Below the pieces are notes generated by a model that had not been told where the DNA came from, ran no database searches, and saw only the letters and a program-made list of their open reading frames with translations. This document shows, piece after piece, positions 43,541-52,985 of a stretch of DNA of 64,000 bases. Where the stretch lies: assembly GCA_025992895.1 (NCBI GenBank), contig DAJPGA010000001.1:2177001-2241000 (forward strand). Direction: 5' to 3'. Position 1 is the first letter of the stretch. The number at the start of each line of letters is the position of its first letter. The translations under genes were made by a program, and so were the position numbers. This stretch comes from Veillonellaceae bacterium. GTDB lineage: Bacteria > Bacillota > Negativicutes > Veillonellales > Dialisteraceae.

Positions 43541-44196
43541 TTTTTTTTTAGCAGGGCAATCTCTGCTATAAGATCCTTCTGTTCTTCAAGAAGTCTGGCA
43601 TTCTCCTGACGCAGCTGTTCTTCTTCGGTCCGGGGCGTTTGGAGCCTGATCGGCTTTCCTCTGTAATCCTCAAGACCAACTTCGCCCATTTCCTTGAACT
43701 TTTTTACCCATGTGTAGAGCGTTTGGTAGGACATGTTGTACTTCTTGGCTATCTTGTTATAATCGCATCCACTGGCGATGCACTCCTGAACGATTCTGAC
43801 TCGCTCTTCCTTGACCGATTGCTGGCGTTTGCCCATAAGATCTCCTCCTTCAGAAACGAGGTCTGTCAACTTATGCTCATTATACGCCTCAATCCATGTT
43901 TTAAGGGAGAGTGTGCCGGAAATTCTGTATTTGGCACAGACGGAAAGCATGGAAACACCGCCTTTAAGATATTCCTTTACGGCCTGGATCTTCATCTGAT
44001 TGGAGTAGTAAGACAAATGCTGCCTGGGCCGCAATCCCTTAAAGCCCTCCTCTTTATACCGGAGGACCCATTTCCTGAATGTTATGCGGCTCATATGAAG
44101 ATTTTCAGCTGCCTGGGTAATCGTAACACCCTGATAGAGATATGAAGCAATCTGGTCTAACATTTCCTCCGGGGACGCTTTGGTTTTACATGGCAT
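43465..44196 (-). CDS. IS3-family transposase OrfA (copy 2)
   Basis: 243 residues, identical to copy 1 OrfA, with two helix-turn-helix segments and a coiled-coil end. The nine-A slippery run (nine T on the plus strand, 43541-43549) is intact, so this copy should also make OrfAB. Confidence 0.93.
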   Translation of the reverse strand: MPCKTKASPEEMLDQIASYLYQGVTITQAAENLHMSRITFRKWVLRYKEEGFKGLRPRQHLSYYSNQMKIQAVKEYLKGGVSMLSVCAKYRISGTLSLKTWIEAYNEHKLTDLVSEGGDLMGKRQQSVKEERVRIVQECIASGCDYNKIAKKYNMSYQTLYTWVKKFKEMGEVGLEDYRGKPIRLQTPRTEEEQLRQENARLLEEQKDLIAEIALLKKKMEIEERLRSSKDSALLTFSEILKP

Positions 44197-44858
44197 AAGA
44201 ATGACCTCCTAATATATTTATGATATTATTCTGTCTTTCTTGTTGAATCATACCAATCCTTCTCCCGCTTCAATATATCCATATCCGGTTTCTGGTTTAG
44301 TCGGTGTAATTCCTAAAGTAACAATAAAGCCCTTCACTGCCACTCGTTCACTCTCTTTAATAACTTGGCAGAATGCGTCTACAGGGCGAATAACGTGATC
44401 AGATGGACTGATAAAGATAATATCATCCTTTGTGCTACCCAGTTTTTCTTTACAATACTCCATTGCAAGAGCAATCGCCGGTGCTGTGTTTCTTCCCACT
44501 GGTTCCATAATAATGTGAGCATCCTCTGCGCCGATGGAACTTAGCTCCGCTTGTACCTGAAAGTAATACTGATCATTTGTGACAATAAGAATATCTTTAG
44601 CATCTACCAATTTCCGATATCTTTCAATTGTTTGTGCAAGAAATGATTTTTCCCCAGCAATATGCAGAAATTGTTTTGGGTAACAAGTACGACTTAACGG
44701 AAAAAGCCGGCTTCCACCACCACCTGCAAGAATCACAATCTTCATTTTAAACACTCCTCTATCATTTATTCATATTTTTCAGAGATGATAAAATATTTTG
44801 CTTCTAATCAAGAAATACTTAAATAATTTATATCAAAATTAACGTAAACGTATACTTT

Positions 44859-44888
44859 ATTATACTATTCTATTCATCCATTTGTCAT
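44859..44888 (-). promoter_or_regulatory. Promoter candidate for manC
   Basis: -35 ATGACA (44883-44888), 18-base spacer, perfect TATAAT (44859-44864), 105 bases before the manC ATG. Confidence 0.55.
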
Positions 44889-45030
44889 CGAATTAGCAAA
44901 TAGAATTAGAATTGTTACACCCCTATATCAGCATATAAAAATAAATTATATGTATTTCTGCAGTAATTGATTTTTCCTAATGATATTTTCTGGTATCCGA
45001 ACATAAAATTATTTCTATAAATATTAAAAT

Positions 45031-45050
45031 GAGGCCTCACTTGAGACCTC
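45031..45050 (-). terminator. Terminator of the amino-acid ABC operon
   Basis: GAGGTCTCA AG TGAGGCCTC on the minus strand, with one mismatch, followed by ATTTTAAT. It begins five bases after the glnQ stop. Confidence 0.7.
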
Positions 45051-45055
45051 ATTCT

Positions 45056-45814
45056 TTATTTCAGTATAGATTTTAGGAATGCTTTTGTTCTTTCGCTCTT
45101 TGGGTGTTCGAAGACTTGCTCGCTGGTGCCTTCTTCTTCTACTCTTCCGTCTACCATGAAGAGGATTCTGTCGGAGACGGATTTGGCGAAGGCCATTTCA
45201 TGGGTGACGATGACCATGGTCATGTTTTCGTCAGCCAGCTGCTGGATGGTTTTCAGGACTTCGCCTGTCAGTTCAGGATCGAGAGCGGATGTCGGTTCGT
45301 CAAAAAGCATGATTTCCGGATTCATGGCAAGGGCTCTTGCGATAGCAACTCGCTGTTTCTGACCGCCGGAAAGGCTTCCAGGATACATGTTTTTTTTATT
45401 CAGAAGACCTACTTTATCAAGAAGGTTCTCCGCAATAGGAAGAACTTCTTCTTTCTTCATGCCCTTGACGTAGATGGGAGCGGCCATAATATTATCCAGG
45501 ACTGTCATATGAGGGAAAAGGTTGAAGGACTGGAATACCATACCCATCTTTCCCAAGATTTCCTTGGACTTCTGTTCATTGGCGTAAACGACTTCTCCAT
45601 TCCTTTCTTCCGCAAGATAATCCCCATCGACGAGGATGGAACCTCCCTGGATCGTTTCAAGATGATTCAGACAGCGAAGGAGTGTACTCTTGCCGGCGCC
45701 GGAAGGTCCGATGATGGAGATGACTTCTCCTTTTTCAAGACTCATATTAACCTTATGAAGAATGGTGAGTTTGCCATAAATCTTCACGATATCTTTCATT
45801 TCAATAAAACTCAT
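45056..45814 (-). CDS. glnQ: Polar amino acid ABC transporter, ATP-binding subunit
   Basis: 252 residues. Walker [10 protein letters not shown] (about 33-41), signature LSGGQKQR, Walker [16 protein letters not shown]-loop THEMAFA. GlnQ/HisP-type ATPase that powers uptake by the permease encoded just upstream. Exact amino acid unknown. Its last 67 bases are duplicated at 40299-40365. Confidence 0.93.
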   Translation of the reverse strand: MSFIEMKDIVKIYGKLTILHKVNMSLEKGEVISIIGPSGAGKSTLLRCLNHLETIQGGSILVDGDYLAEERNGEVVYANEQKSKEILGKMGMVFQSFNLFPHMTVLDNIMAAPIYVKGMKKEEVLPIAENLLDKVGLLNKKNMYPGSLSGGQKQRVAIARALAMNPEIMLFDEPTSALDPELTGEVLKTIQQLADENMTMVIVTHEMAFAKSVSDRILFMVDGRVEEEGTSEQVFEHPKSERTKAFLKSILK

Positions 45815-45826
45815 CGCAGTACCTCA

Positions 45827-46477
45827 TCAATCTTCATAAACGGCATAGCGTTTTTCAATATATGCCAGAATCTTTGTCAGGATAGCCGTGCAGAGCAGAT
45901 AGAAAACAGCTGCCACGAGGAACGGCGTCGTATCGAAGTCACGCTGAACGAAAGCACGGGTAACACGCATTAGGTCGTTCATAGCGAGGATGTAAACGAG
46001 AGAGGTATCCTTCAGGAGTGTGATGGTTTCATTGCCAAGAGGCGGGATGACGCGCTTGACGACCTGCGGAAGGATGATGTGCCACATCGTCTGCTTATAC
46101 GTAAAGCCAAGAACCTTGGCGCCTTCATACTGGCCCTTACTGATTGACTGGATGCCGCCTCTGAAGATTTCAGCAAAGTACGCAGCATAGTTTGCTACGA
46201 AAGCCAGGATGGCTGCCGGAAAATCATTGATCTGGATATCCAGCATCAAAGGAAGGCCATAGTAAATGAACATAATCTGCAGCATCAGAGGCGTGCCTCT
46301 CATGACATAGATGTACATAGCGGCCAGACGGCGGAAAAGTCCCACCTTCGAAATGCGGACCATAGCCAGCAGCACACCGATTGGTAGTGACAGCACTATG
46401 GTAAAAAGGAAAATCTTGGCAGAAACGCCCAGACCTTGAATCATATTTGGCAAAATGTGAATGATATAATCCATCAT
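45827..46477 (-). CDS. Polar amino acid ABC transporter, permease subunit
   Basis: 216 residues with five membrane segments. The HisM/GlnP-type region includes RGGIQSISKGQYEGAKVLGF, containing the EAA-loop that docks the ATPase. It follows the binding-protein gene after a gap with a long hairpin and precedes glnQ by 12 bases. Confidence 0.92.
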   Translation of the reverse strand: MMDYIIHILPNMIQGLGVSAKIFLFTIVLSLPIGVLLAMVRISKVGLFRRLAAMYIYVMRGTPLMLQIMFIYYGLPLMLDIQINDFPAAILAFVANYAAYFAEIFRGGIQSISKGQYEGAKVLGFTYKQTMWHIILPQVVKRVIPPLGNETITLLKDTSLVYILAMNDLMRVTRAFVQRDFDTTPFLVAAVFYLLCTAILTKILAYIEKRYAVYED

Positions 46478-46591
46478 CGGCTCCTTACATTCCGGAATAT
46501 ACGGCAGTGCCGTTTTTGATCATGTATGAATATCATACACTGACTTCATCCTTTTAACAAGATAGAGTAACAAAATTTACATACTGACTGG

Positions 46592-46648
46592 ACAGGAACG
46601 AAGCAAGGCAGAACAGGAAACCTCCCGCTCTGCCTCTTCGCTCGTCCC
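46592..46648 (-). other. Intercistronic hairpin between binding protein and permease
   Basis: Long imperfect stem with paired blocks GAGCGAAG and AGGCAGA, and no U-run after it. In transporter operons such structures often keep more message for the binding protein than for the membrane parts; that role is inference here. Confidence 0.5.
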
Positions 46649-46658
46649 TAAAGGGAAA

Positions 46659-47477
46659 TTATTTCAGAATCACATCTTTGCCGAACCATTTTTCGGAAAT
46701 TTTAGCAGCTTCGCCGCTTGCCTTTACCTTTTCAATGCCTTCATTCAGAAGATCGATCAGAGCCTGGTTGTCTTTCTTGACGCCGATAGCAAATGTATCT
46801 TTGGAAACAACGCCATCCAGTTCTCTGAATGTTCCAGGTTTCTTGGTCATGTAGTATTCAATCAGGACAGAGTCAGCAAGAATGGCATCGCAGCGTCCAG
46901 ATTCCAGATCCATGAAGCAGGAAGCAAGATCAGGATAAGCCTTGACTTCAGAGAAGGAATTCTTCAGAGCCGGATCCTTATTCAGAGCAGCTTCAGCGGT
47001 GGAAGCTTCCTGGATATCCAGTTTCTTTCCTTTCAGTTCAGCCTGTGTCTTGATCGGGCTGTCAGCTAGAACGACATAGACCTGTGTGTTATCCATGTAT
47101 GGCTTTGTGAAGCCGAGTTTCTTCTGTCTTTCCGGAGTCATCGTGAAGCCATTCCAGATGGCATCAATCTTACCGGAATTCAGTTCCGTTTCCTTGGAAG
47201 CCCAGTCAATCGGCTTGAATTCAATCGGAACACCGATTTCCTTGGATACAGCATTGGCCATATCAATATCGAAGCCTACAATCTTACCGCTGTCATCACG
47301 GAATCCCATCGGAGCGAAGGTATCATCCATACCTGCTACAATCTTTGTCGGCTTAGCGCCTGCAGCCGCTGACTTAGCAGCGCTTCCGGCAGACTTCTGA
47401 GCTCCGCCGCATCCAGCCATCAAACCAATAGCACCCAGTGCCAGAACCCCTGCTGCAAGAATTTTTTTAATATTCAT
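46659..47477 (-). CDS. Polar amino acid ABC transporter, substrate-binding lipoprotein
   Basis: 272 residues from the ATG at 47477 (GGGAGAG upstream; an ATG two codons earlier overlaps the site). Lipoprotein signal with lipobox LMAGC, Cys23. A low-complexity Ala/Lys/Gly linker leads into a family 3 binding domain with GFDIDMANAVSKEIG and DAIWNGFTMTPERQKK. It captures an amino acid outside the inner membrane. First gene of the operon. Confidence 0.93.
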   Translation of the reverse strand: MNIKKILAAGVLALGAIGLMAGCGGAQKSAGSAAKSAAAGAKPTKIVAGMDDTFAPMGFRDDSGKIVGFDIDMANAVSKEIGVPIEFKPIDWASKETELNSGKIDAIWNGFTMTPERQKKLGFTKPYMDNTQVYVVLADSPIKTQAELKGKKLDIQEASTAEAALNKDPALKNSFSEVKAYPDLASCFMDLESGRCDAILADSVLIEYYMTKKPGTFRELDGVVSKDTFAIGVKKDNQALIDLLNEGIEKVKASGEAAKISEKWFGKDVILK

Positions 47478-47537
47478 GGTCATCTCTCCCTTAGCCTTCT
47501 TTAATTCTTTATCTCGTTAAAGAGTTATCTTGGCATT

Positions 47538-47566
47538 ATATTACATGATAGGAAGATGCCTGTCAA
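47538..47566 (-). promoter_or_regulatory. Promoter of the amino-acid ABC operon
   Basis: Perfect TTGACA (47561-47566), 17-base spacer, TAATAT (47538-47543); an overlapping TATAAT lies three bases further. About 60 bases before the start codon. Confidence 0.8.
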
Positions 47567-47655
47567 CACCTTTTTTGAAAATATTTGAAAAGAATCTTTC
47601 CGCCGTGCTTAGCAAATCCTCCCTCGTAGATAAACGGGAAACCAGAAAATTAAAA

Positions 47656-47707
47656 GCTCATAGATTTCCATCTGCCTGAACAGATATTGGGGTAGAAATC
47701 TATGAGC
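47656..47707 (-). terminator. Terminator of the polysaccharide operon
   Basis: 13-base perfect arms GCTCATAGATTTC and GAAATCTATGAGC around a loop that holds a smaller ATCTG/CAGAT dyad. TTTTAATTTTC follows on the minus strand. It lies about 85 bases past the rfbC stop. Confidence 0.8.
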
Positions 47708-47790
47708 AATATTATATTAGCATAATATATAGGACATTGCTATAAATCTTCAAATAAATAGATTCTTTTTTGGTTCCCATCTTTTATTAA

Positions 47791-48399
47791 TTAGAACTTA
47801 AATGTATCCTTAATTCCCAGCCACTTCTGGTCTTTATCACTAAGAATCAGTTCCGTGTCATCATCTAGGGCATATCCTTCTGCTGAGGGGCTTCCCTTAT
47901 AATCACCAGTCAGATGCGGCCATTTGATTCCGATTTCAGGATCGTTCCAGGCAACGCCGCCTTCATCATTCGGATGCCAGAAATCATTAACCTTGTAGCA
48001 GAATTCCGCCTCATCACTAAGGACAAGAAATCCATGAGCAAATCCTTCTGGAATCAGGAACTGCTTTTTATTCTCTTCCGTCAGCTCAATGCCATACCAT
48101 TTCCCATATGTGGAAGAATCCTTGCGAAGATCGACTGCTACATCGAAGACACTTCCACGTACAGCTCTGACGAGTTTGCACTGCGGAAAATGTTTCTGAA
48201 AATGCAGCCCGCGAAGTACGCCCCTTGTCGATTTGCTCTGATTATCCTGAACGAAATTGATGTGGAAACCAGCTTCTTCCATGTCATGCTGATTATATGT
48301 TTCCATAAAATAACCGCGTTCGTCCCCGTGAACTGCCGGCTCAATGACACAAAGCCCTTCAATTCCGCCTACATTCTTTGAAACTTTAATCTGCCCCAT
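47791..48399 (-). CDS. rfbC: dTDP-4-dehydrorhamnose 3,5-epimerase
   Basis: 202 residues. Cupin enzyme with the signature RGLHFQKHFPQCKLVRAVRG and the catalytic His, followed by FLIPEGFAHGF. Third step of dTDP-L-rhamnose synthesis. Last gene of the polysaccharide operon, 36 bases after rfbD. Confidence 0.95.
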   Translation of the reverse strand: MGQIKVSKNVGGIEGLCVIEPAVHGDERGYFMETYNQHDMEEAGFHINFVQDNQSKSTRGVLRGLHFQKHFPQCKLVRAVRGSVFDVAVDLRKDSSTYGKWYGIELTEENKKQFLIPEGFAHGFLVLSDEAEFCYKVNDFWHPNDEGGVAWNDPEIGIKWPHLTGDYKGSPSAEGYALDDDTELILSDKDQKWLGIKDTFKF

Positions 48400-48435
48400 A
48401 TTTAGATTCCTCTCTATATTCCCAATAAAGAATTT

Positions 48436-49344
48436 CTACTTTTTTAATTCTTCAAGATATCTGCTGAGTGCATCTTTCCAATCAGGGAGCGGCTGGAATC
48501 CATTTTCTACCAGCTTGCTTTTATCAAGTCTTGAATTAAATGGTCTGACTGCCTTTGTTACACCATATTCTTCTGTTGTCACAGGTGTGACTTTAACTGA
48601 AAGTCCTGCCTGACGGAAAATTTCACAGGCGAAATCATACCAGGAAATATACCCGCCCTCATTGGTCGCGTGATATTTCCCATATTTCTCTGTCACAATC
48701 ATATCCGCCAGAAGTCTTGCCAGGTCTTTTGTATACGTTGGAGTTCCGATCTGATCATTGACAACCCGGAGTTCTTTATGCGTTTCTCCTAATTTCAGCA
48801 TTGTCTTAACGAAGTTATTTCCATTCACTCCAAAGACCCAGGCAATGCGGACAATGAAATACCGGGAAAGCGTCTCTTCAACCGCTTTCTCCCCGGCAAG
48901 CTTTGTCTCCCCATAAACATTAAGCGGTGCATAGTCTTCACAGTCCGGCTTCCACGGTTCCATTCCCTGTCCGTTAAAGACATAGTCTGTGCTGATATAC
49001 ATCATGGAGGCATCAATCTTTTTGCATGCTCCTGCTATATAGCGGGTACCATCCACATTGACAGCTTTCACTGTTGCAAGGTTTTCCGGATCTTCTGCAG
49101 CATCTACCGCGGTCCAGGCAGCGCAGTGAATGACAGCATCCGGCTTGATCTCTGATATAACTGCATCAACCTGCTTTTTGTCCGTGATATCCATCATGCG
49201 GTAGGGCAGAGACTGCACTTCCCCTTTAGAACCATGATAAGCTGGCTTCGTCCCGGTCAAAACGACTTCATGTCCGCGATGAACCAGTTCAAGAGCTGCA
49301 TCATGCCCAAGCTGACCATTAACCCCCGTTACCAGTATCTTCAT
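48436..49344 (-). CDS. rfbD: dTDP-4-dehydrorhamnose reductase
   Basis: 302 residues from the ATG at 49344, preceded by AAGGGG; eight extra codons upstream would overlap rfbB. NADPH-binding GVNGQLGHD near the start, STDYVFNG, and the YGETKLAGE catalytic Tyr/Lys. Last step to dTDP-L-rhamnose. Confidence 0.95.
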   Translation of the reverse strand: MKILVTGVNGQLGHDAALELVHRGHEVVLTGTKPAYHGSKGEVQSLPYRMMDITDKKQVDAVISEIKPDAVIHCAAWTAVDAAEDPENLATVKAVNVDGTRYIAGACKKIDASMMYISTDYVFNGQGMEPWKPDCEDYAPLNVYGETKLAGEKAVEETLSRYFIVRIAWVFGVNGNNFVKTMLKLGETHKELRVVNDQIGTPTYTKDLARLLADMIVTEKYGKYHATNEGGYISWYDFACEIFRQAGLSVKVTPVTTEEYGVTKAVRPFNSRLDKSKLVENGFQPLPDWKDALSRYLEELKK

Positions 49345-49354
49345 GCTGCGCCCC

Positions 49355-50374
49355 TTATCTGTTTCCATACATCTTCTGATAATAATTCTGGTATTCTCCA
49401 GAAATAATGTCCTCCCACCATTTCTGATGCGTCAGGTACCACTGAATCGTCTTCTTGATGCCATCCGCAAATTTTGTTTCTGGAAGCCAGCCAAGTTCTC
49501 TGTGAATCTTTTCAGGATCGATGGCATATCTTCTATCATGTCCTTTTCGATCCGTCACATGGGTAATCAAACTCTCTGGTTTTCCAAGCTCCTTGCAGAT
49601 CAGTTTGACGATGTCTATATTTCTCATTTCATTATGACCGCCGACATTATAGATTTCCCCGACTTTCCCTTTATGGATAATGAGGTCAATGGCACGGCAG
49701 TGATCTTCGACATAGAGCCAGTCACGGACATTCAAACCATCTCCGTAAACTGGAAGAGGCTTGTCATGGAGCGCATTGATAATTATCAGAGGAATCAGTT
49801 TTTCCGGAAAATGATAAGGGCCATAGTTATTCGAGCAACGGGAAATCGTGACAGGAAGTCCGTATGTCCTGTGATAGGCCATGACAAGAAGGTCTGCTCC
49901 TGCCTTGGAACTGCTGTAAGGGCTTGATGTATGAATAGGAGTTTCTTCTGTAAAGAAAAGATCAGGCCGATTCAGAGGAAGATCCCCATACACCTCATCT
50001 GTCGAAACCTGATGATACCTCTGAATACCATACTTTCTGCAGGCATCCATCAAGACGGATGTTCCAATAATATTCGTCTGAAGGAAAATTTCCGGATTTT
50101 CAATGGAACGGTCAACATGACTTTCTGCAGCAAAATTAATGACGACATCAGGCTTCTCTTTTTCAAAGAGTCCATAAACGCCATCACGGTCACAAATATC
50201 CATTTTCACAAACTGAAAATTCGGATGATCCATGACGTCTGCCAATGTTGAAAGATTTCCAGCATATGTCAGCTTATCCAGGCAGATAATCTGATCATTA
50301 GGATGTTCCCGCAGCATATAATGAACGAAGTTTCCTCCGATAAAACCGGCTCCTCCGGTTACGATGATTTTCAT
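49355..50374 (-). CDS. rfbB: dTDP-glucose 4,6-dehydratase
   Basis: 339 residues. Short-chain dehydrogenase fold with TGGAGFIGGNF, STDEVYGDL and the YSSSKAGAD Tyr/Lys motif. Second step of dTDP-rhamnose synthesis; it follows rfbA by 24 bases. Confidence 0.96.
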   Translation of the reverse strand: MKIIVTGGAGFIGGNFVHYMLREHPNDQIICLDKLTYAGNLSTLADVMDHPNFQFVKMDICDRDGVYGLFEKEKPDVVINFAAESHVDRSIENPEIFLQTNIIGTSVLMDACRKYGIQRYHQVSTDEVYGDLPLNRPDLFFTEETPIHTSSPYSSSKAGADLLVMAYHRTYGLPVTISRCSNNYGPYHFPEKLIPLIIINALHDKPLPVYGDGLNVRDWLYVEDHCRAIDLIIHKGKVGEIYNVGGHNEMRNIDIVKLICKELGKPESLITHVTDRKGHDRRYAIDPEKIHRELGWLPETKFADGIKKTIQWYLTHQKWWEDIISGEYQNYYQKMYGNR

Positions 50375-50398
50375 ATTGTAATCTCCTTCTTTTCCGAT

Positions 50399-51280
50399 TT
50401 AATCAAAGAGGACTTTCCCTTCAACTACCTTTTGCAAGTACTGTCCATATGGCGATTTGCCATACTTTTTGGCACTTTCCTTTAGTGATTCTTTATTTAT
50501 CCAACCATTTGCATAAGCAATTTCCTCGGGCATGGAAATATGAATGCCGGAACGTGTTTCAACAGCACGTACAAACTCTGAAGCAGAATAAAGAGATTCC
50601 ATTGTTCCCGTATCCAGCCAGGCATAACCGCGACCTAAAGTGACAACATTCAAATTGCCCTTTTCCAGATATATTTTATTGAGATCTGTAATTTCCAATT
50701 CCCCTCTGGCTGAGGGTTTGACCTGCTTTGCATATTCGCAGACATGATTATCATAGAAATAAAGGCCGGTTACCGCATAATTAGATTTTGGCTGTGCGGG
50801 CTTTTCTTCAATGGACATTGCCTTTCCATCTTTATCAAACTCAATGACGCCAAAACGTTCCGGATCATCGACGTAGTATCCAAAGACCGTCGCACCAACC
50901 TTATTCTCCGCTGCCGCTTTCAAATACTTGGTAAGACCTGCACCATAGAAAATATTATCTCCAAGTATCATTGCACAGGAATCCCCAGCAATGAATTCCT
51001 CGCCCAGAATAAAAGCCTGAGCCAGTCCATCCGGCGATGGCTGCACTTTATACGACAAATGAATCCCATAGCGAGATCCATCTCCCAGAAGTCTTTCGAA
51101 ATTCGGAAGATCCGTTGGCGTAGAAATAATTAAGATATCCTTGATTCCTGCCAGCATCAGCGTGGACAGTGGATAAAAAATCATAGGTTTATCATAAATA
51201 GGAAGCAGCTGCTTCGACGTAACCATTGTCAGCGGATACAAACGTGTCCCACTGCCACCTGCTAAAATAATACCTTTCAT
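50399..51280 (-). CDS. rfbA: Glucose-1-phosphate thymidylyltransferase
   Basis: 293 residues. Nucleotidyltransferase signature [14 protein letters not shown], then [19 protein letters not shown] and LDTGTMESL. Makes dTDP-glucose from dTTP and glucose-1-phosphate. It starts one base after the wzx stop. Confidence 0.96.
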   Translation of the reverse strand: MKGIILAGGSGTRLYPLTMVTSKQLLPIYDKPMIFYPLSTLMLAGIKDILIISTPTDLPNFERLLGDGSRYGIHLSYKVQPSPDGLAQAFILGEEFIAGDSCAMILGDNIFYGAGLTKYLKAAAENKVGATVFGYYVDDPERFGVIEFDKDGKAMSIEEKPAQPKSNYAVTGLYFYDNHVCEYAKQVKPSARGELEITDLNKIYLEKGNLNVVTLGRGYAWLDTGTMESLYSASEFVRAVETRSGIHISMPEEIAYANGWINKESLKESAKKYGKSPYGQYLQKVVEGKVLFD

Positions 51281-51281
51281 A

Positions 51282-52682
51282 TTAACTCCTTACAAAAGAA
51301 ACTATATTCTTCACTCTGTTCCTATAAATAAATAGAAATACCGTATAAGCAACCGCATAAATGACCGTACAAAGCCAATTATTCAGGAACCACCCAGTTA
51401 TCATAAATACGCCTGCCATAAGAAAGTCTGTGATTATTTCTTTCGTTAGTGATATATGCAACAATCCCTCCATAAAGTATTCTGCAAAAGTACACCGAAA
51501 AGCACTGACAATAACAATCGATAGAACAGCAGCATCTAAATCATGTAGAATCCCAACAGTAATTACAGTCAAAATAATTGATGTAATTACACTCACAGCA
51601 TTGATCTGAAATATTAGAACCTCTTCTCTCATGCTTTTTAAGTAGCTATTTGCCAACAAACTCATTTTACTTTCAAATAAACATACGGGGAAAAGAATGC
51701 TCATATAAATCAAGCTATCCTCATACTTTGGCAGCCACCACCCAAGGATAAATCTCAGTGGATAATATCCAATCAAGGCCGCAAATAAAATGACCGTAAG
51801 CGCATCACGAATTTTTATATACATCTCAGAGCGCTTCTCATCATCCATGCTCTTAATAATAGGGAAAAAGACAACGCTCACAGAAGTTATAAAAACCATA
51901 AGAAAATTTGAAATCCCTAAAGTTAATGACACCCTTCCAAATGTCGCTACATCCCAGCCAATAGAGATACCATACCTGATAACACCTACAATCAACATTC
52001 CAGCAATGTTGGCAAACATAAGTTTACTTCCGACAGAAATATTGATCCTTGCTTCTGCCAGTATCCGGGGCAATGTATCAAAATCCGGTTTCAACAACGT
52101 ACGACAAGTATATGCACCTATACAAAAAACCGCTGAAACAGACAGGAGCTTGGCATAATACATGTTAATGAAGCGAGCACTTCCTAATGTAATAACCAGC
52201 AACACACCAAAAAAGAACACGATTTGTTCTGTAAAAAGCATTTTGGCGTAGTCCTTGATGCGGTTCGTAATCTGCATGATGAAATTGCAAAGATTATTGA
52301 AGTTTACGATTGGCGCCAACCAGATAGCGCAGAACAACGCCAACCGCTTGACGGGATCCCCTACCAAAAATCTACCGCCTAACGTAACAAGTAGCGCCAG
52401 GACAATTTGCAACAGAAATATACTGTAAAATTGCCCCGACATAACTTTGACATTTAAATCCTTAAAGTCCTTTCCTGCATAGCGGAGATAGATGCCATCT
52501 TCCCATCCCAAGTGTAAAAAGCCTAAATAGGAGAAATAAAAGAGAAACAGTTGCCACAACCCATATTCATCCACCGATAAAAACTTTGGAACGAACATGA
52601 CCATAAACACAGATACCAAAAGGGAGACCACATTGGCAGAAAGGGAATAGGATATGTTTTTAATAACTTCGTACTTTTGCAA
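51282..52682 (-). CDS. wzx: Polysaccharide flippase (Wzx-like)
   Basis: 466 residues, TTG start at 52682 with GGAGGGGG five bases upstream. About 12-14 membrane segments with N-terminal [25 protein letters not shown], the MATE/oligosaccharide-flippase pattern. Moves lipid-linked repeat units across the inner membrane. Just before it is a 303-base AT-rich gap (52683-52985) in which I see no gene and no clear promoter. Confidence 0.85.
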   Translation of the reverse strand: MQKYEVIKNISYSLSANVVSLLVSVFMVMFVPKFLSVDEYGLWQLFLFYFSYLGFLHLGWEDGIYLRYAGKDFKDLNVKVMSGQFYSIFLLQIVLALLVTLGGRFLVGDPVKRLALFCAIWLAPIVNFNNLCNFIMQITNRIKDYAKMLFTEQIVFFFGVLLVITLGSARFINMYYAKLLSVSAVFCIGAYTCRTLLKPDFDTLPRILAEARINISVGSKLMFANIAGMLIVGVIRYGISIGWDVATFGRVSLTLGISNFLMVFITSVSVVFFPIIKSMDDEKRSEMYIKIRDALTVILFAALIGYYPLRFILGWWLPKYEDSLIYMSILFPVCLFESKMSLLANSYLKSMREEVLIFQINAVSVITSIILTVITVGILHDLDAAVLSIVIVSAFRCTFAEYFMEGLLHISLTKEIITDFLMAGVFMITGWFLNNWLCTVIYAVAYTVFLFIYRNRVKNIVSFVRS

Positions 52683-52985
52683 ATTTACCCCCTCCGTGTA
52701 GTCAAGTTAAATTGACAATGTTTCACTCTCAATATTGGAATTACTTCATTAAATTTAACAACTCTGTCACTCGTATTTTCATAAATTATAAATCAATTAA
52801 CTATTAATCAATTTTACATTCATCTTCATACTTTCTAATCAAAGTTTTATGCGTCTATTCCAGATAAAAATATTTTATTATGATTCCATGGAAGAATAGA
52901 CCTGTGGAACACATACAACTCAAGATCTTAAAGATATTACCAATTAGGCCCTCCATGGGAAATTCAAATATCTGCCAAACCTAAG

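Larger units (their letters stand above)
42528..44255 (-). mobile_element. IS3-family insertion sequence, copy 2 (in manC)
   Basis: 1728 bp in inverted orientation relative to copy 1. A 3-bp direct repeat ATC flanks it (42525-42527 and 44256-44258), the target duplication expected for IS150-type IS3 elements. This fixes the ends as TGGTATGATT and TGGTGCGGAT. Confidence 0.96.
41623..44754 (-). pseudogene. manC: manC (mannose-1-phosphate guanylyltransferase) interrupted by IS3 copy 2
   Basis: Two halves flank the IS: the N-terminal nucleotidyltransferase part (44256-44754, with ILAGGGGSRLFPLSR) and the rest (41623-42524), including the C-terminal isomerase-like cupin domain with PGGSLSLQMHYHRSGHW. 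Removing the IS and one copy of the duplicated ATC rejoins the frame as IEAGEG-SIGAAKKVSAFKEKP and gives 466 codons plus stop, the normal length. The intact enzyme would make GDP-mannose. The break is clean, with no other damage seen, so it appears recent. Confidence 0.93.
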
